DNA from: Agrococcus casei LMG 22410
Lineage (GTDB): Bacteria > Actinomycetota > Actinomycetes > Actinomycetales > Microbacteriaceae
Assembly: GCF_900163565.1 (NCBI RefSeq)
Contig: NZ_FUHU01000048.1
Location: forward strand, 1 to 54,957
Direction of reading: 5' to 3'
DNA: 54,957 nt
Translations under genes and position numbers: made by a program
The notes under the pieces: generated by a model
The model's input: only the letters and a program-made list of their open reading frames with translations
Told to the model about the DNA's origin: nothing
Database searches by the model: none
Part shown: piece by piece, positions 16,549 through 24,729 of the stretch
Layout: the number at the start of each line of letters is the position of its first letter
How positions within the stretch are numbered: the stretch's first letter is position 1

Positions 16549-18237
16549 GTGGACAATCACAATGCATCGGGCGCACTCGCGTCACGACTGAAATCGAGCC
16601 ATAGATGGATCGCGATGATGGCGGCGGCCGCCCTCGCACTCGGCGGCACGCTGACGATGGCACCCGGTGCGAACGCCGCACCGGCCGATGTGGTCGTCTT
16701 CGACGACGTGAACCTCGAGAACGCTGTCAATGACGAGCTGGGCAACCCTCATGGCACTCCCATTACCGAAGCTGATGCCGCGAGCGTGGTCGAACTTCAC
16801 GCTCCTTCTGAAGGAATTCGCGACCTGACGGGGCTTGAGGCGATGGTCGGACTCACAGGGCTGTGGCTCTATGGCAACAGCATCCGTGACTTCTCGCCGT
16901 TGTCGAACCTTCCTGCGCTCAAGCAGCTCGATCTGTCGGCAACGGGCATTGGCGACCTCGCGCCGCTCGCTGGGCTATCGACACTGGAGATCCTCTCGTT
17001 GTTCGACAACAGACGGGTAGATGACCTGACGCCGTTGTCAGGCCTGACTTCGCTGGCGCATCTGAGCCTGTACAACTGCAGCATCGAGGATGTCGCGCCG
17101 TTGTCGGGCTTGACCGGCCTCGAGTATCTGTCTCTGAGCAAGAACAGCGTTGCTGATGTCTTGCCGCTGGGAAGCCTGGCGTCTCTGACGCGTCTGGACC
17201 TCGCCGACAACAGCATTGCCGACCTCTCACCGATAGGCGCTCTGACTGGGCTGACAGAGCTGAAGGCATTTCGGCAGACAGTGACGCCCCCGCCCGCTGC
17301 CATCGGAGTCCCGACACCCAACCCCGTGATCGATGCCTTGGGGAACGCGGTGCCGGTGGCTTCAGTCGATCAGGGGTTCTCGTATGACGCCGCCCTCAAC
17401 GAATGGGTGTTCACTGAGACCGGCACCGCGACGATGACCTGGGACTCGCAGATCACATTGGCCAACGGCACACTGGTGGAGTTCACCGGCACGATCAGTC
17501 AGAGAGTCCGACCTGCACAGGTGGCGCCTGAAGACCCCGTGGTGCAGCAGGCAACCTGTATGGGCCCCGAGGTCATCGATCCGATGATCACGCTGCCCGA
17601 CACCACCGGCATCGCGTATTCGATCGTCGGCGACGTCGTTCCTGGCAACACCGTCACCATCGAGGCAGTCCCCGCTGACGACAACCACGCCATCTATGTC
17701 GACCCGGCAAGCGACTGGGTCGATCGATCGGGCGACCACATCTACGCCACACTCGAGATCACCCTCGACGCCATCGACTGCAGTGATGAGCCGATCGTCA
17801 TCGATGCTCCCAACGGCGACCTGCCGGTCGACGACAAGTGCGGCCCCGATAACGCCACCTGGATCCTGCCGACCGGTGACGATGCCCCTGTCGGCTTCAC
17901 CTGGATGGTCGAGGAAGACGGCCGGCTGATCGCGGTGGCCGATGACGGCTACGCCTTCAGCGACCCGACTGGCGAGCTCGGCACCGATACTCGAGAGTAC
18001 GGCTACGCACCCGACACCGGCGAGCCGTGCCCGACGGATCCGGAAGATCCCGTCGTGACCGACGACCCGATTGAAGCCGACGATCCGATCGTTGCCCCCG
18101 ACCCTGTTGCAACGGACGCCCCGACGCTTCCGAAGACGGGCAGTGAAGCTTCGCTGACTGTCGCTGGGGCAGCGCTCTCGCTGCTCGCGCTCGGTGGATT
18201 CCTGCTCATACCCACAAGAAAGGCCGACAATGTCTGA
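16549..18237 (+). CDS. LPXTG-anchored leucine-rich repeat surface protein (internalin-like)
   Basis: A 562-residue wall-anchored protein. Signal peptide about 1-44, cap region 45-90, then seven 21-23 residue leucine-rich repeats at about 91-240 (pattern L..L..L.L..N.I.D..PL..L). A beta-rich stalk follows (about 245-480), then an acidic Asp/Pro-rich linker, the sortase motif LPKTG at 527-531, a hydrophobic helix and the tail PTRKADNV. Internalin-type LRR proteins bind partner proteins; the ligand here is unknown. GTG start at 16549. Its 3' end overlaps the next start by 8 bp. No sortase gene is in the window. Confidence 0.85.
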   Translation: MDNHNASGALASRLKSSHRWIAMMAAAALALGGTLTMAPGANAAPADVVVFDDVNLENAVNDELGNPHGTPITEADAASVVELHAPSEGIRDLTGLEAMVGLTGLWLYGNSIRDFSPLSNLPALKQLDLSATGIGDLAPLAGLSTLEILSLFDNRRVDDLTPLSGLTSLAHLSLYNCSIEDVAPLSGLTGLEYLSLSKNSVADVLPLGSLASLTRLDLADNSIADLSPIGALTGLTELKAFRQTVTPPPAAIGVPTPNPVIDALGNAVPVASVDQGFSYDAALNEWVFTETGTATMTWDSQITLANGTLVEFTGTISQRVRPAQVAPEDPVVQQATCMGPEVIDPMITLPDTTGIAYSIVGDVVPGNTVTIEAVPADDNHAIYVDPASDWVDRSGDHIYATLEITLDAIDCSDEPIVIDAPNGDLPVDDKCGPDNATWILPTGDDAPVGFTWMVEEDGRLIAVADDGYAFSDPTGELGTDTREYGYAPDTGEPCPTDPEDPVVTDDPIEADDPIVAPDPVATDAPTLPKTGSEASLTVAGAALSLLALGGFLLIPTRKADNV

Positions 18238-18652
18238 CCCAACCGCACACCCGACTCAGGGGCAACAGCACCACCAGCCCGCGGGATCACCGCCGATGAG
18301 CCCGGCTGAAGACGCCAACATGGCAAGCCTGGTGCACTTCCTCAACATCATCTTGGTGATTCCGGCAGTCATCATCTACATCATGTTCAAGGATCGCGGC
18401 CAGCGGGTCGCGGTCGAGAGCAAGGAGGCCCTGAACTGGACGATCAACGTCGCCGCAGTGGTCATCGTGCTCAATGTGCTGAACGTGATCCTCGCCATGA
18501 TCCCAGTAATCGGAGCCGTCGCATGGATTCTGATCACGCTGCTGATCTGGGCCGTGCTCATCGCCAACCTCGCGTTCGCCATCATGGGCGGACTCAAGGT
18601 GAAGAACGGCGGTTCGTACCGGTACCCGATGAACTACCGCTGGATCAAGTAG
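18230..18652 (+). CDS. DUF4870-like small membrane protein
   Basis: A 140-residue protein: a Gln/Pro-rich N-terminus (about 1-24), then SPAEDANMASLVHFL, and three to four membrane segments with KEALNWTIN and the ending GGSYRYPMNYRWIK. These match the DUF4870 (Tic20-like fold) pattern of small Firmicute and actinobacterial membrane proteins of unknown function. ATG 18230 lies within the LRR gene's last codons (8-bp overlap), so the two are translationally coupled. That suggests a role linked to the surface protein, which is inference only. Confidence 0.75.
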   Translation: MSDPTAHPTQGQQHHQPAGSPPMSPAEDANMASLVHFLNIILVIPAVIIYIMFKDRGQRVAVESKEALNWTINVAAVVIVLNVLNVILAMIPVIGAVAWILITLLIWAVLIANLAFAIMGGLKVKNGGSYRYPMNYRWIK

Positions 18653-18665
18653 ACAGCAGCATCAG

Positions 18666-18704
18666 GGCAGAGCTCAGGCATCGATGACGGTGCCGGGCTC
18701 TGCC
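18666..18704. terminator. Possible bidirectional terminator hairpin
   Basis: GGCAGAGC (18666-18673) and GCTCTGCC (18697-18704) with an inner GGCA/TGCC pair lie just after the DUF4870 stop and over the 3' end of the convergent hydrolase gene. There is no T-tract, so this is weak. Confidence 0.3.
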
Positions 18705-19306
18705 ATGATGTGGGTCCCGCCCACGTGTTCGACAGCACCGCGGATGCGCGCGTTCGACATCGCGAGACCGGCTTCTGAGAGCGACATCACATGGGTCGCG
18801 AACGTGCGCTTCGGGGCAACGGCCACGACGAAGTCCATGACCTCTGAGATCTTGAGCCAGGGCGCTCCGGCAGGAGTAGCCAGCACGTCGACGGTTGCAT
18901 CGGGCACCGCGAACGAGTCGCCCGGATAGTAGAGCATGCCGTTCACGAGCACGCCGACATTGTCGACGACCGGGATCGACTCGTGGATGACGGCGTGAAC
19001 GCCGCCGAAGAACTGCAGCTCGAACGGGCCGACAGTGTGGGTCTCGCCCGCGTGCACGGGCACGAGCTCGAACTCCTCAGCAGCTTCGAGCACACCGGGA
19101 GGGCCGAAGATCGGTGCTTCAGGAAACCGCTCTCGAATGGCACTGAGATGCGCGGCATCCCAGTGGTCGGGGTGCTCGTGCGTGATGACGACAGCCACCA
19201 GGTCAGACGGGTCGAGGGCCTCGGTGTGGTCGCCCGGATCGATGATGAGGGTCTTGCCGGACTCGGTGACTTCGAGGCACGCGTGTCCGCGCTTCACAAT
19301 GCGCAT
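18674..19306 (-). CDS. MBL-fold metal-dependent hydrolase (UlaG/YtkL-like)
   Basis: A 210-residue metallo-beta-lactamase-fold protein. It starts MRIVKRGHACLEV; the zinc motif is HEHPDHWD (His-x-His-x-Asp-His), followed by GGVHAVIH, YYPGDS and THVMSLSEAG. The small size and these motifs fit the UlaG/L-ascorbate-6-P lactonase-like group of beta-lactamase superfamily hydrolases with mostly unknown substrates. The ATG at 19306 lies inside a strong 15-bp hairpin; GTG at 19297 is an alternative start. It lies downstream of a secreted protein gene on the same strand. Confidence 0.78.
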   Translation of the reverse strand: MRIVKRGHACLEVTESGKTLIIDPGDHTEALDPSDLVAVVITHEHPDHWDAAHLSAIRERFPEAPIFGPPGVLEAAEEFELVPVHAGETHTVGPFELQFFGGVHAVIHESIPVVDNVGVLVNGMLYYPGDSFAVPDATVDVLATPAGAPWLKISEVMDFVVAVAPKRTFATHVMSLSEAGLAMSNARIRGAVEHVGGTHIMAEPGTVIDA

Positions 19307-19335
19307 GCCCCCCAGCGTAACGCTGAGGGGCATGC
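19303..19335 (-). promoter_or_regulatory. Strong hairpin enclosing the hydrolase start codon
   Basis: GCATGCCCCCCAGCG (19303-19317) pairs with CGCTGAGGGGCATGC (19321-19335): 14 of 15 positions match around a TAA loop. The ATG of the hydrolase and the G-run before it lie in the stem. It may end transcription of the secreted-protein gene upstream (no T-tract) or control translation of the hydrolase. Confidence 0.55.
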
Positions 19336-19355
19336 GGGTGGTCGGCTGAATCAGA

Positions 19356-19826
19356 TCAGTCGTTGCTGTCTGCCGAAGGCGCGCTCCAGCCGCTGTCGGC
19401 TGAGGGTGCGCTCCAGCCGCTGTCGGGCGAGTTGGGCGAGTCAGGCTGCGGGTTGTTCGGCACAACGGGGTTGTTGTAGGTGGGCTCGGGTGCCGGGTTG
19501 TTGTAAGCAGGCTGCTGCGGCGCCGGTGCCGAGGGAGCCGAGGGTGCGCTGTACGAGTCAGACACCGAGGCAGCGCTCTTGGCGCTCGCCGGCGAATCGG
19601 CGCTCTGTACCGACACGAGCTTCATGTTGGTGTGAGCGCCAACGGTGAAGCGCTTGTTCTCGTGCACCTCTGCCTGCTGGACTGCGCCCCCCTGCGCCGA
19701 AGCCAGGGCCTCGCCCTGTGCATCCTGCAGTCCGGTTGCGTTCGCTGCTGCGATCGCGCCTGATGCCACAAGACCGAGGCTCATGGTGCCTGCGGCTGTG
19801 AGGGCGATCCACTTCTGCTTGTTCAT
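19356..19826 (-). CDS. Secreted low-complexity protein, paralogue A
   Basis: A 156-residue protein of unknown function. Signal peptide about 1-30 (MNKQKWIALTAAGTMSLGLV, ending AAANA). Residues 31-75 are the only ordered-looking part (GLQDAQGEAL...HENKRFTVGAHTNMKLVSVQS). Residues 76-156 are Ser/Ala/Pro/Asn-rich, with YNNP repeats and two copies of SGWSAPSAD at the end. There is no lipobox and no LPXTG. It shares its signal peptide and the LQDAQG core with the next gene upstream (paralogue B), so the two arose by duplication. The Ser/Pro tail could be a target for O-glycosylation or a cell-wall spacer, which is inference. Confidence 0.7.
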   Translation of the reverse strand: MNKQKWIALTAAGTMSLGLVASGAIAAANATGLQDAQGEALASAQGGAVQQAEVHENKRFTVGAHTNMKLVSVQSADSPASAKSAASVSDSYSAPSAPSAPAPQQPAYNNPAPEPTYNNPVVPNNPQPDSPNSPDSGWSAPSADSGWSAPSADSND

Positions 19827-19950
19827 GGTGTACTCCTGTTTCGATGCTGTTCTTCGAGGGATTCTGCTGCCGGTCTGCCCGGCTGACTATTACTTAACCG
19901 AGCCAGGGTGAGGCCACTGGGAGAGGCGCATGAAAGCCGTCTCATATGGG

Positions 19951-19964
19951 TGAGAGTCGCCTCA
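19951..19964. promoter_or_regulatory. TGAG-N6-CTCA element upstream of paralogue A
   Basis: TGAGAGTCGCCTCA at 19951-19964, with an overlapping TCTCA/TGAGA repeat at 19940-19955, lies about 125 bp upstream of the paralogue A start. A matching element precedes paralogue B (20640-20657), so a shared regulator is likely. Confidence 0.45.
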
Positions 19965-19992
19965 GCCTGCCGAACGGGCTGGAACACGAAGA

Positions 19993-20023
19993 AACGCGGA
20001 TGCGCGCTGGGCACATCCGCGTT
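19993..20023 (-). terminator. Intrinsic terminator of paralogue B
   Basis: AACGCGGATG (19993-20002) and CATCCGCGTT (20014-20023) form a perfect 10-bp stem. On the minus strand the stem begins 29 nt after the paralogue B stop and runs into TTTCTTCG. Confidence 0.7.
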
Positions 20024-20052
20024 CCGTTCGGCCTGTTGAGGGCCTGTCGATG

Positions 20053-20538
20053 TCAGTCGTTGCTGGCCGGCGAGTCAGGGCTGTCAGGCGAGTTCGGGCT
20101 GTCGGGCGAGTTGGCGCTCGCGGGCGAAGCCGGGCTCTGCGGTGACTGCGGCGACGGCACCGAGACCGGCGACTGTGCCGACTGCGGCGACTGCGCCGAG
20201 ATCGGGCTCTGTGCCGACTGTGGTGACTGTGCCGACTGCGGTGACTGGGCGCTCTGGGGCGACTGCGCCGAGACGGGGCTCTGCGTCGAGTGCGTCGACT
20301 GAGCCGAGACGGTCGTGTTGGCGCTCTGCACCGAGTTGATCGAGGGCGTGTCTGATGCGGAGGCGACGTAGCGCTTGCCGAGGTCGACGCTCTGGCCAGA
20401 GGCTGCGCCCTGCTCGAGGGTCGTGCCCTGTGCATCCTGCAGCTGCAGCGCGTTGGCGGTGCTGACTGCGCCTGCGGCGACGAGGCCGAGGCTGAGGGTT
20501 CCGGCTGCTGTGAGTGCGATCCACTTCTGCTTGTTCAT
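20053..20538 (-). CDS. Secreted Ser/Pro/Gln repeat protein, paralogue B
   Basis: A 161-residue protein of unknown function. The signal peptide (1-30) is nearly identical to that of paralogue A. Then LQLQDAQGTTL and DLGKRYVASASDTPSINSVQS correspond to the ordered core of A. From residue 78 on the protein is repeat only: SAQSPQ/SAQSPV hexads to about 128, then SPQSPA and SPDSPN to the end. There is no anchor motif. It has its own terminator and promoter region, unlike an operon. Expected to be secreted and disordered. Confidence 0.7.
   Translation of the reverse strand: MNKQKWIALTAAGTLSLGLVAAGAVSTANALQLQDAQGTTLEQGAASGQSVDLGKRYVASASDTPSINSVQSANTTVSAQSTHSTQSPVSAQSPQSAQSPQSAQSPQSAQSPISAQSPQSAQSPVSVPSPQSPQSPASPASANSPDSPNSPDSPDSPASND
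20059..20307 (-). repeat. Coding tandem repeats for SAQSPQ / SPxSPx
   Basis: Degenerate 9-18 bp repeats (units such as GACTGTGCC and GACTGCGGC on the plus strand) encode residues 78-160 of paralogue B. They lie in frame within one gene and have no spacers, so this is not a CRISPR array. Copy number may vary between strains. Confidence 0.7.
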
Positions 20539-20639
20539 GATTTCCTCCTGGTCTTGTGCCGTCTGACCGGCTGGTCGTGCCGTGTCTTCCGGCTTGTCAC
20601 CAAGTAAACGACCTGGCCATGAGGCACGCGGGAGAACAG

Positions 20640-20657
20640 GATGAGGAGCGTCTCATC
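20640..20657. promoter_or_regulatory. Palindrome upstream of paralogue B
   Basis: GATGAG-GAGCGT-CTCATC, 6-bp perfect arms, overlaps the 3' end of the lrp-like gene. It shares TGAG-N6-CTCA with the element at 19951-19964 before paralogue A. Confidence 0.5.
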
Positions 20658-21135
20658 TTTGCTTTCCGGCCTCCTGGTCGCGCTGCAGCAGGGGAGAGAG
20701 CCTGAACGGAATCAGCTCGCCCATCGACAGCCAGGTCTCGGTGCGGATGACGCCCTCTGTCGCGAGCACTGCCTGGTTCACGCGGTAGAGATCGTCGGTG
20801 TCCTTGCAGACCAAGCGCAGCAGTATGTCGGCCTGGCCCGAGAGCCCGTGGGCCTGCACGACCTCGGGAATCGCGGCCAGCGCCTCGACGACGGCGTTGA
20901 CGTGCGGCTGATCGACATGCGTCGCCATGAACACCGTGAGCGGGTAGCCGATCGATGCCGCGTGCAGCCGCCGGTCGTAGTTGCGCAGCACCTCGTTCTG
21001 CTCGAGCGCTGCGACGCGAGACTGCACGGTGTTGCGGGCGAGTCCGAGCTTCTCTGCGATGCCCGCATTCGATGCTCGGGGCTCTTCGACGAGGCTGAGC
21101 AGAATGCGACGATCGGTGTTGTCAACGTTGGTCAT
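20653..21135 (-). CDS. Lrp/AsnC-family regulator (BkdR-like by position)
   Basis: A 160-residue protein. N-terminal HTH: DNTDRRILLSLVEEPRASNAGIAEKLGLARNTVQSRVAAL. C-terminal RAM (ligand-binding alpha/beta) domain from about 65, with GQADILLRLVCKDTDDL. It is divergent from the branched-chain keto acid dehydrogenase operon, the position of BkdR in many bacteria, where Lrp-type proteins activate bkd genes in response to branched-chain amino acids. I start at ATG 21135, not 21144, because the -10 box TATACT (21149-21144) covers the earlier ATG and gives a leaderless start at 21135. Confidence 0.85.
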   Translation of the reverse strand: MTNVDNTDRRILLSLVEEPRASNAGIAEKLGLARNTVQSRVAALEQNEVLRNYDRRLHAASIGYPLTVFMATHVDQPHVNAVVEALAAIPEVVQAHGLSGQADILLRLVCKDTDDLYRVNQAVLATEGVIRTETWLSMGELIPFRLSPLLQRDQEAGKQR

Positions 21136-21149
21136 ACTGCTCAAGTATA
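21134..21149 (-). promoter_or_regulatory. Promoter/autoregulatory site of the lrp-like gene
   Basis: On the minus strand TATACT (21149-21144) is a near-consensus -10, 8 nt from ATG 21135. The same bases form the inverted repeat ATACT-GCTCA-AGTAT (21134-21148), which suggests autoregulation. Confidence 0.5.
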
Positions 21150-21202
21150 AGCAGGCTCTGCATCTCGAGCGTTGTCACACTGATCATTCAAATCAATGTC
21201 TC

Positions 21203-21231
21203 TTGTGCGAGGTGCCAATCTCGGGTAGTTT
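21203..21231 (+). promoter_or_regulatory. Promoter of the bkd/leucine operon
   Basis: TTGTGC (21203-21208), 17 bp, TAGTTT (21226-21231). A strong ribosome binding site AAGGAGG lies about 8 nt before the ATG at 21286. Confidence 0.45.
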
Positions 21232-21285
21232 CTGGGCAACTGTGGCTCTCATGAGGGGCCGCACGGAGAACAAGGAGGTTCGCCG

Positions 21286-22404
21286 ATGTCGATCACAACT
21301 TCGACCACCGAGCAGCTTGCAGACGAATTCGACAGTCCTGCTCGACTGCTGACCGCTGAGGGCGTCCGAGTGCGCCACGAGATCCTCGATGAGCACGTCG
21401 CAGACCTTGATCTGCAGCAGCTCGCCGACCTCTACACAGACATGGTGCTGGTGCGCCGCTTCGACACCGAGGCGTTCTCGCTCACACGCCAGGGCGAGCT
21501 CGCGCTGTGGCCGCCGCTGCTCGGTCAGGAGGCCGCTCAGGTGGGCTCCGCACGCGCACTCGAAGACCGCGACTGGTCGTTCGGAAGCTACCGCGAGCAC
21601 GCGCTGCCGATTCTTCGCGGCGTCGACATCGACCGCTGGCTCAAGGTCTGGAAGACCACGTCGAACACGGCGTGGGATCCGCACGAGCACAACATCGGCC
21701 TGAACCAGATCATCATCGGAGCACAGACCCTGCACGCGGTCGGCTACGCGATGGGTGCCCAGTTCAAGCAGGACGACTCCTGCTCGATCGCCTACTTCGG
21801 CGACGGCGCGACCACTGAGGGCGACGTGAGCGAGGCCATGGTCTTCGCGAGCACCTACAACGCGCCGGTTGTGTTCTTCTGCCAGAACAACGGCTACGCG
21901 ATCTCTGAGCCGACGAGCGTGCAGGCCAAGCACGTGCTGGCTCGCCGCGCATCCGGATTCGACATCCCCGCCTACCGCGTCGACGGCAACGACATCCTTG
22001 CGGTGCTCGCTGCCACACGCCTCGCAATGCACCGTGCTCGCACGGGCCACGGCCCCAGCTTCATCGAGGCAGTGACCTACCGCATGGGCCCGCACACCAC
22101 GACCGATGACCCCTCGCGCTACCGCGAGAACGACGAAGTCGAGTCGTGGAAGGAGCGCGACCCGCTGCTGCGCGTCGAGCGCTTCCTCGAGTCAGAGGGC
22201 TTCAACGTCGAGCAGCTTCGTGCTGACGCCAAGACGAACGCGGATGCGCTTGCCAAGCAGCTGCGCGCAGGTGCGATCGCCATCCAGCCCGACCCGGCAG
22301 AGCAGATGTTCGACAATGTGTACTCCTCGCCCCACGCGCGCATCGAGCGCCAGCGTGCTGAGTACAAGGCATTCGCCGCCAGCTACGAGAAGGCAGCTTC
22401 ATGA
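21286..22404 (+). CDS. bkdA: Branched-chain 2-oxoacid dehydrogenase E1 alpha
   Basis: A 372-residue thiamine-diphosphate subunit. The ThDP motif runs from GDG (172-174) to NN (201-202). HNIGLNQIIIGAQ and the phosphorylation-loop-like MGPHTTTDDPSRYR (about 267-280) are E1-alpha features. With E1 beta it decarboxylates the 2-oxoacids of Leu, Ile and Val and transfers the acyl group to the lipoyl of E2. Pyruvate dehydrogenase E1 is the alternative; the downstream leucine genes and divergent Lrp favour the branched-chain enzyme. Strong Shine-Dalgarno AAGGAGG. Its stop overlaps the next ATG by 4 bp. Confidence 0.88.
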   Translation: MSITTSTTEQLADEFDSPARLLTAEGVRVRHEILDEHVADLDLQQLADLYTDMVLVRRFDTEAFSLTRQGELALWPPLLGQEAAQVGSARALEDRDWSFGSYREHALPILRGVDIDRWLKVWKTTSNTAWDPHEHNIGLNQIIIGAQTLHAVGYAMGAQFKQDDSCSIAYFGDGATTEGDVSEAMVFASTYNAPVVFFCQNNGYAISEPTSVQAKHVLARRASGFDIPAYRVDGNDILAVLAATRLAMHRARTGHGPSFIEAVTYRMGPHTTTDDPSRYRENDEVESWKERDPLLRVERFLESEGFNVEQLRADAKTNADALAKQLRAGAIAIQPDPAEQMFDNVYSSPHARIERQRAEYKAFAASYEKAAS

Positions 22405-23426
22405 GCGCCGCACAGACCGAGACGATGGCAATGGGCAAGGCGATCAACGCCGCCCTCGCCGACTCGCTCGAAGAAGACCCCTCGATCATCCTCTCGGGTG
22501 AGGACATCGGGCAGCTCGGAGGCGTCTTCCGCGTCACCGACGGCCTGCAGGACCGCTTCGGCAAAGACCGCGTGCTCGACTCGCCGCTTGCCGAGTCGGC
22601 CATCGTCGGCACCGCAGTGGGCATGACCTACGCAGGCCTTCGCCCCGTCGTCGAGATCCAGTTCGACGGCTTCATCTACCCGGCGTTCGACCAGATCGTC
22701 GCGCAGGTCGCCAAGCTGCAGTACCGCACAGGGGGCCTGCACCGCATGCCGATCACGATCCGAGTGCCGTTCGGCGGGCACATCGGCTCGGTCGAGCACC
22801 ACTCCGAGTCGCCTGAGGCCTACTTCGCGCACACCGCTGGCCTTCGAGTCGTGACCGCTTCGAGCTCGCAGGAGGCCTACTCGACCCTGCGCGCAGCGAT
22901 CAAGAGCGACGACCCCGTGCTGTTCTTCGAGCCCAAGGCCAAGTACTGGTCGAAGGGCGAGGTCGACCGCACCGTCGTGCGGGACCTCGAGACTGCCGCT
23001 GTTCTGCAGTCAGGCCGTGACGTGACGCTGGCGACCTACGGGCCGACGGTCGAGCTCGCCATGGGCGCTGCGGCGGCGGCAGCCGACGAGGGCATCGAGA
23101 TCGAGGTCATCGACCTGCGGTCGATCTCACCGCTCGACGTCGACACCGTCGCGGCCAGCGTGCGCCGCACCGGCCGCCTCGTCGTCGCACACGAGTCACA
23201 GGCCGAGTGCGGCATCGGCAGTGAGCTGATCACCTCGATCTGCGAGACCGCGTTCACATCGCTCGAGGCCGCTCCTGAGCGCGTCACGGGCTATGACATT
23301 CCATATCCGCCGGCCGCGTGGGAGGGCGAGTTCCTTCCCGGTGTCGACCGACTGCTTGACGCCGTCGACCGTACGCTCGGCCGCAAGAACTCGCGCGACT
23401 TCATGCGCGGAGGTGCAGCAGCATGA
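22401..23426 (+). CDS. bkdB: Branched-chain 2-oxoacid dehydrogenase E1 beta
   Basis: A 341-residue transketolase-type subunit. GEDIGQLGGVFRVTDGL, the switch DSPLAESAIVG, GLRPVVEIQF and RVPFGGHIGSVEHHSES are diagnostic of E1 beta of BCKDH/PDH. It forms the alpha2beta2 E1 with the preceding product. ATGA overlap with E1 alpha and a 4-bp overlap with E2 show strict co-translation. Confidence 0.9.
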   Translation: MSAAQTETMAMGKAINAALADSLEEDPSIILSGEDIGQLGGVFRVTDGLQDRFGKDRVLDSPLAESAIVGTAVGMTYAGLRPVVEIQFDGFIYPAFDQIVAQVAKLQYRTGGLHRMPITIRVPFGGHIGSVEHHSESPEAYFAHTAGLRVVTASSSQEAYSTLRAAIKSDDPVLFFEPKAKYWSKGEVDRTVVRDLETAAVLQSGRDVTLATYGPTVELAMGAAAAAADEGIEIEVIDLRSISPLDVDTVAASVRRTGRLVVAHESQAECGIGSELITSICETAFTSLEAAPERVTGYDIPYPPAAWEGEFLPGVDRLLDAVDRTLGRKNSRDFMRGGAAA

Positions 23427-24712
23427 CCGTCTTCAAGCTTCCTGACCTCGGCGAAGGCCTTACCGAGAGCGAGATCGTCTCGTGGCAGGTCGCCGTTGGC
23501 GATCACGTCGAGCTCAACCAGACGCTGGCTGAGGTCGAGACCGCCAAGGCGACCGTCGACCTGCCGAGCCCGTTCGCGGGCATCGTCACCAAGCTGCACG
23601 CCGAGCCCGGCACGACTGTCGATGTCGGCGCGCCGATCATCGAGTTCCAGCTCGAGGGCGAAGCGGCAGCAGACGAGCCCGAGGCGGCACCTGCTGCTGA
23701 GGCGCCCACTGCAGCACCTGCTGCCGCTGAAGCACCCGTCGAAGACGCGCCCGTAGAAGACGAGCGCATCGAGACCCTCGTGGGCGCCGTCACCATCTCG
23801 AAGAACCGTCCGAAGCGCTCGAAGCGCTCGTACGAGGTCTCGGCATACGAGCGCGAAGAGCGCCCGGCCGACGGCCCGGTTCGCGCAACGCCGCCCGTGC
23901 GCAAGTATGCGAAGGACCGCGGTGTCGAGCTCGCTCACGTGCGGGTGGCCGGTGACGACCGCACCGTTCGCCGCTCGGATGTCGATGCGCACCTCACCGG
24001 CGCTGCCACCGCATCCGCCCCCGCTGCCAAGTCGCGCACAGAGCGCGTCGCAGGACTCCGCAAGCACACTGCCGCCGCAATGGTGAAGAGCGCTTTCGAA
24101 GTGCCGCACGCCGCTGTCATGCACGAAGTCGACGTCACCGAGACGCTCGAACTCATGCGCGACATGAAGGCAGCAGGCACGAAGGTGTCGTTCCTGAGCC
24201 TCGTGGCTCGGGCTGTCGTGCGCGCAGCACGCCGCACGCCGTCTGTGAACGCGACCTTCAAGGCAGATGCTGGCGAGATCGAGTACTACGACTACGTCAA
24301 CCTCGGCATCGCAGTCGCGACGCCGAAGGGGCTCGTCGTGGCGAGCATCGACGACGCTCAGGAGCAGAGTGCGACCGAGCTGACGGCGAACATCGCCGAG
24401 ACCGCGCAGCAGGCGCGCGACGGCCAGCTCACGCATGAGCAGCTGACCAGCTCGACCCTCACGATCTCGAACGTCGGCGTGTTCGGCGTCGAGACGGGCA
24501 TCCCGATCATCAACCCCGGTGAGTCGGCGATCCTGGCGCTCGGTGCCATTCGCAAGAAGCCGTGGGCTGTCGGCGACGACATCCAGCTGCGCAGCATCGT
24601 GAAGCTGGCTGTCTCGTTCGACCACAGGCTGATCGACGGTGCCGAGGCGAGCACGTTCGTGCGCGACATCGCAGATGTGCTCGAGCGGCCCGGCATCGCT
24701 CTGGTCGACTAG
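23423..24712 (+). CDS. bkdC: Branched-chain 2-oxoacid dehydrogenase E2 (dihydrolipoamide acyltransferase)
   Basis: A 429-residue acyltransferase. One N-terminal lipoyl domain with Lys42 in ETAKATVD, an Ala/Pro/Glu-rich hinge (about 75-115), a peripheral-subunit-binding domain around 155-190 ([15 protein letters not shown]), and a catalytic domain from about 200 with the active-site motif DHRLIDG (His401, Asp405). One lipoyl domain fits BCKDH E2. The E3 subunit (lipoamide dehydrogenase) is not in the window and is probably shared with other complexes. Confidence 0.9.
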   Translation: MTVFKLPDLGEGLTESEIVSWQVAVGDHVELNQTLAEVETAKATVDLPSPFAGIVTKLHAEPGTTVDVGAPIIEFQLEGEAAADEPEAAPAAEAPTAAPAAAEAPVEDAPVEDERIETLVGAVTISKNRPKRSKRSYEVSAYEREERPADGPVRATPPVRKYAKDRGVELAHVRVAGDDRTVRRSDVDAHLTGAATASAPAAKSRTERVAGLRKHTAAAMVKSAFEVPHAAVMHEVDVTETLELMRDMKAAGTKVSFLSLVARAVVRAARRTPSVNATFKADAGEIEYYDYVNLGIAVATPKGLVVASIDDAQEQSATELTANIAETAQQARDGQLTHEQLTSSTLTISNVGVFGVETGIPIINPGESAILALGAIRKKPWAVGDDIQLRSIVKLAVSFDHRLIDGAEASTFVRDIADVLERPGIALVD

Positions 24713-24729
24713 AACATAGGGTTGTGACG

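Noticed and set aside
20059-20307. Repeated sequence that could suggest a CRISPR array
   Set aside because: Repeats are short, degenerate, in frame, without spacers, and encode a Ser/Pro/Gln tail; no cas genes are present.
24562-24729. Longer N-terminus for the methylcrotonyl-CoA carboxylase beta subunit
   Set aside because: The extension lies inside bkdC in another frame and is Arg-rich noise; the family starts at about MARLQSR.
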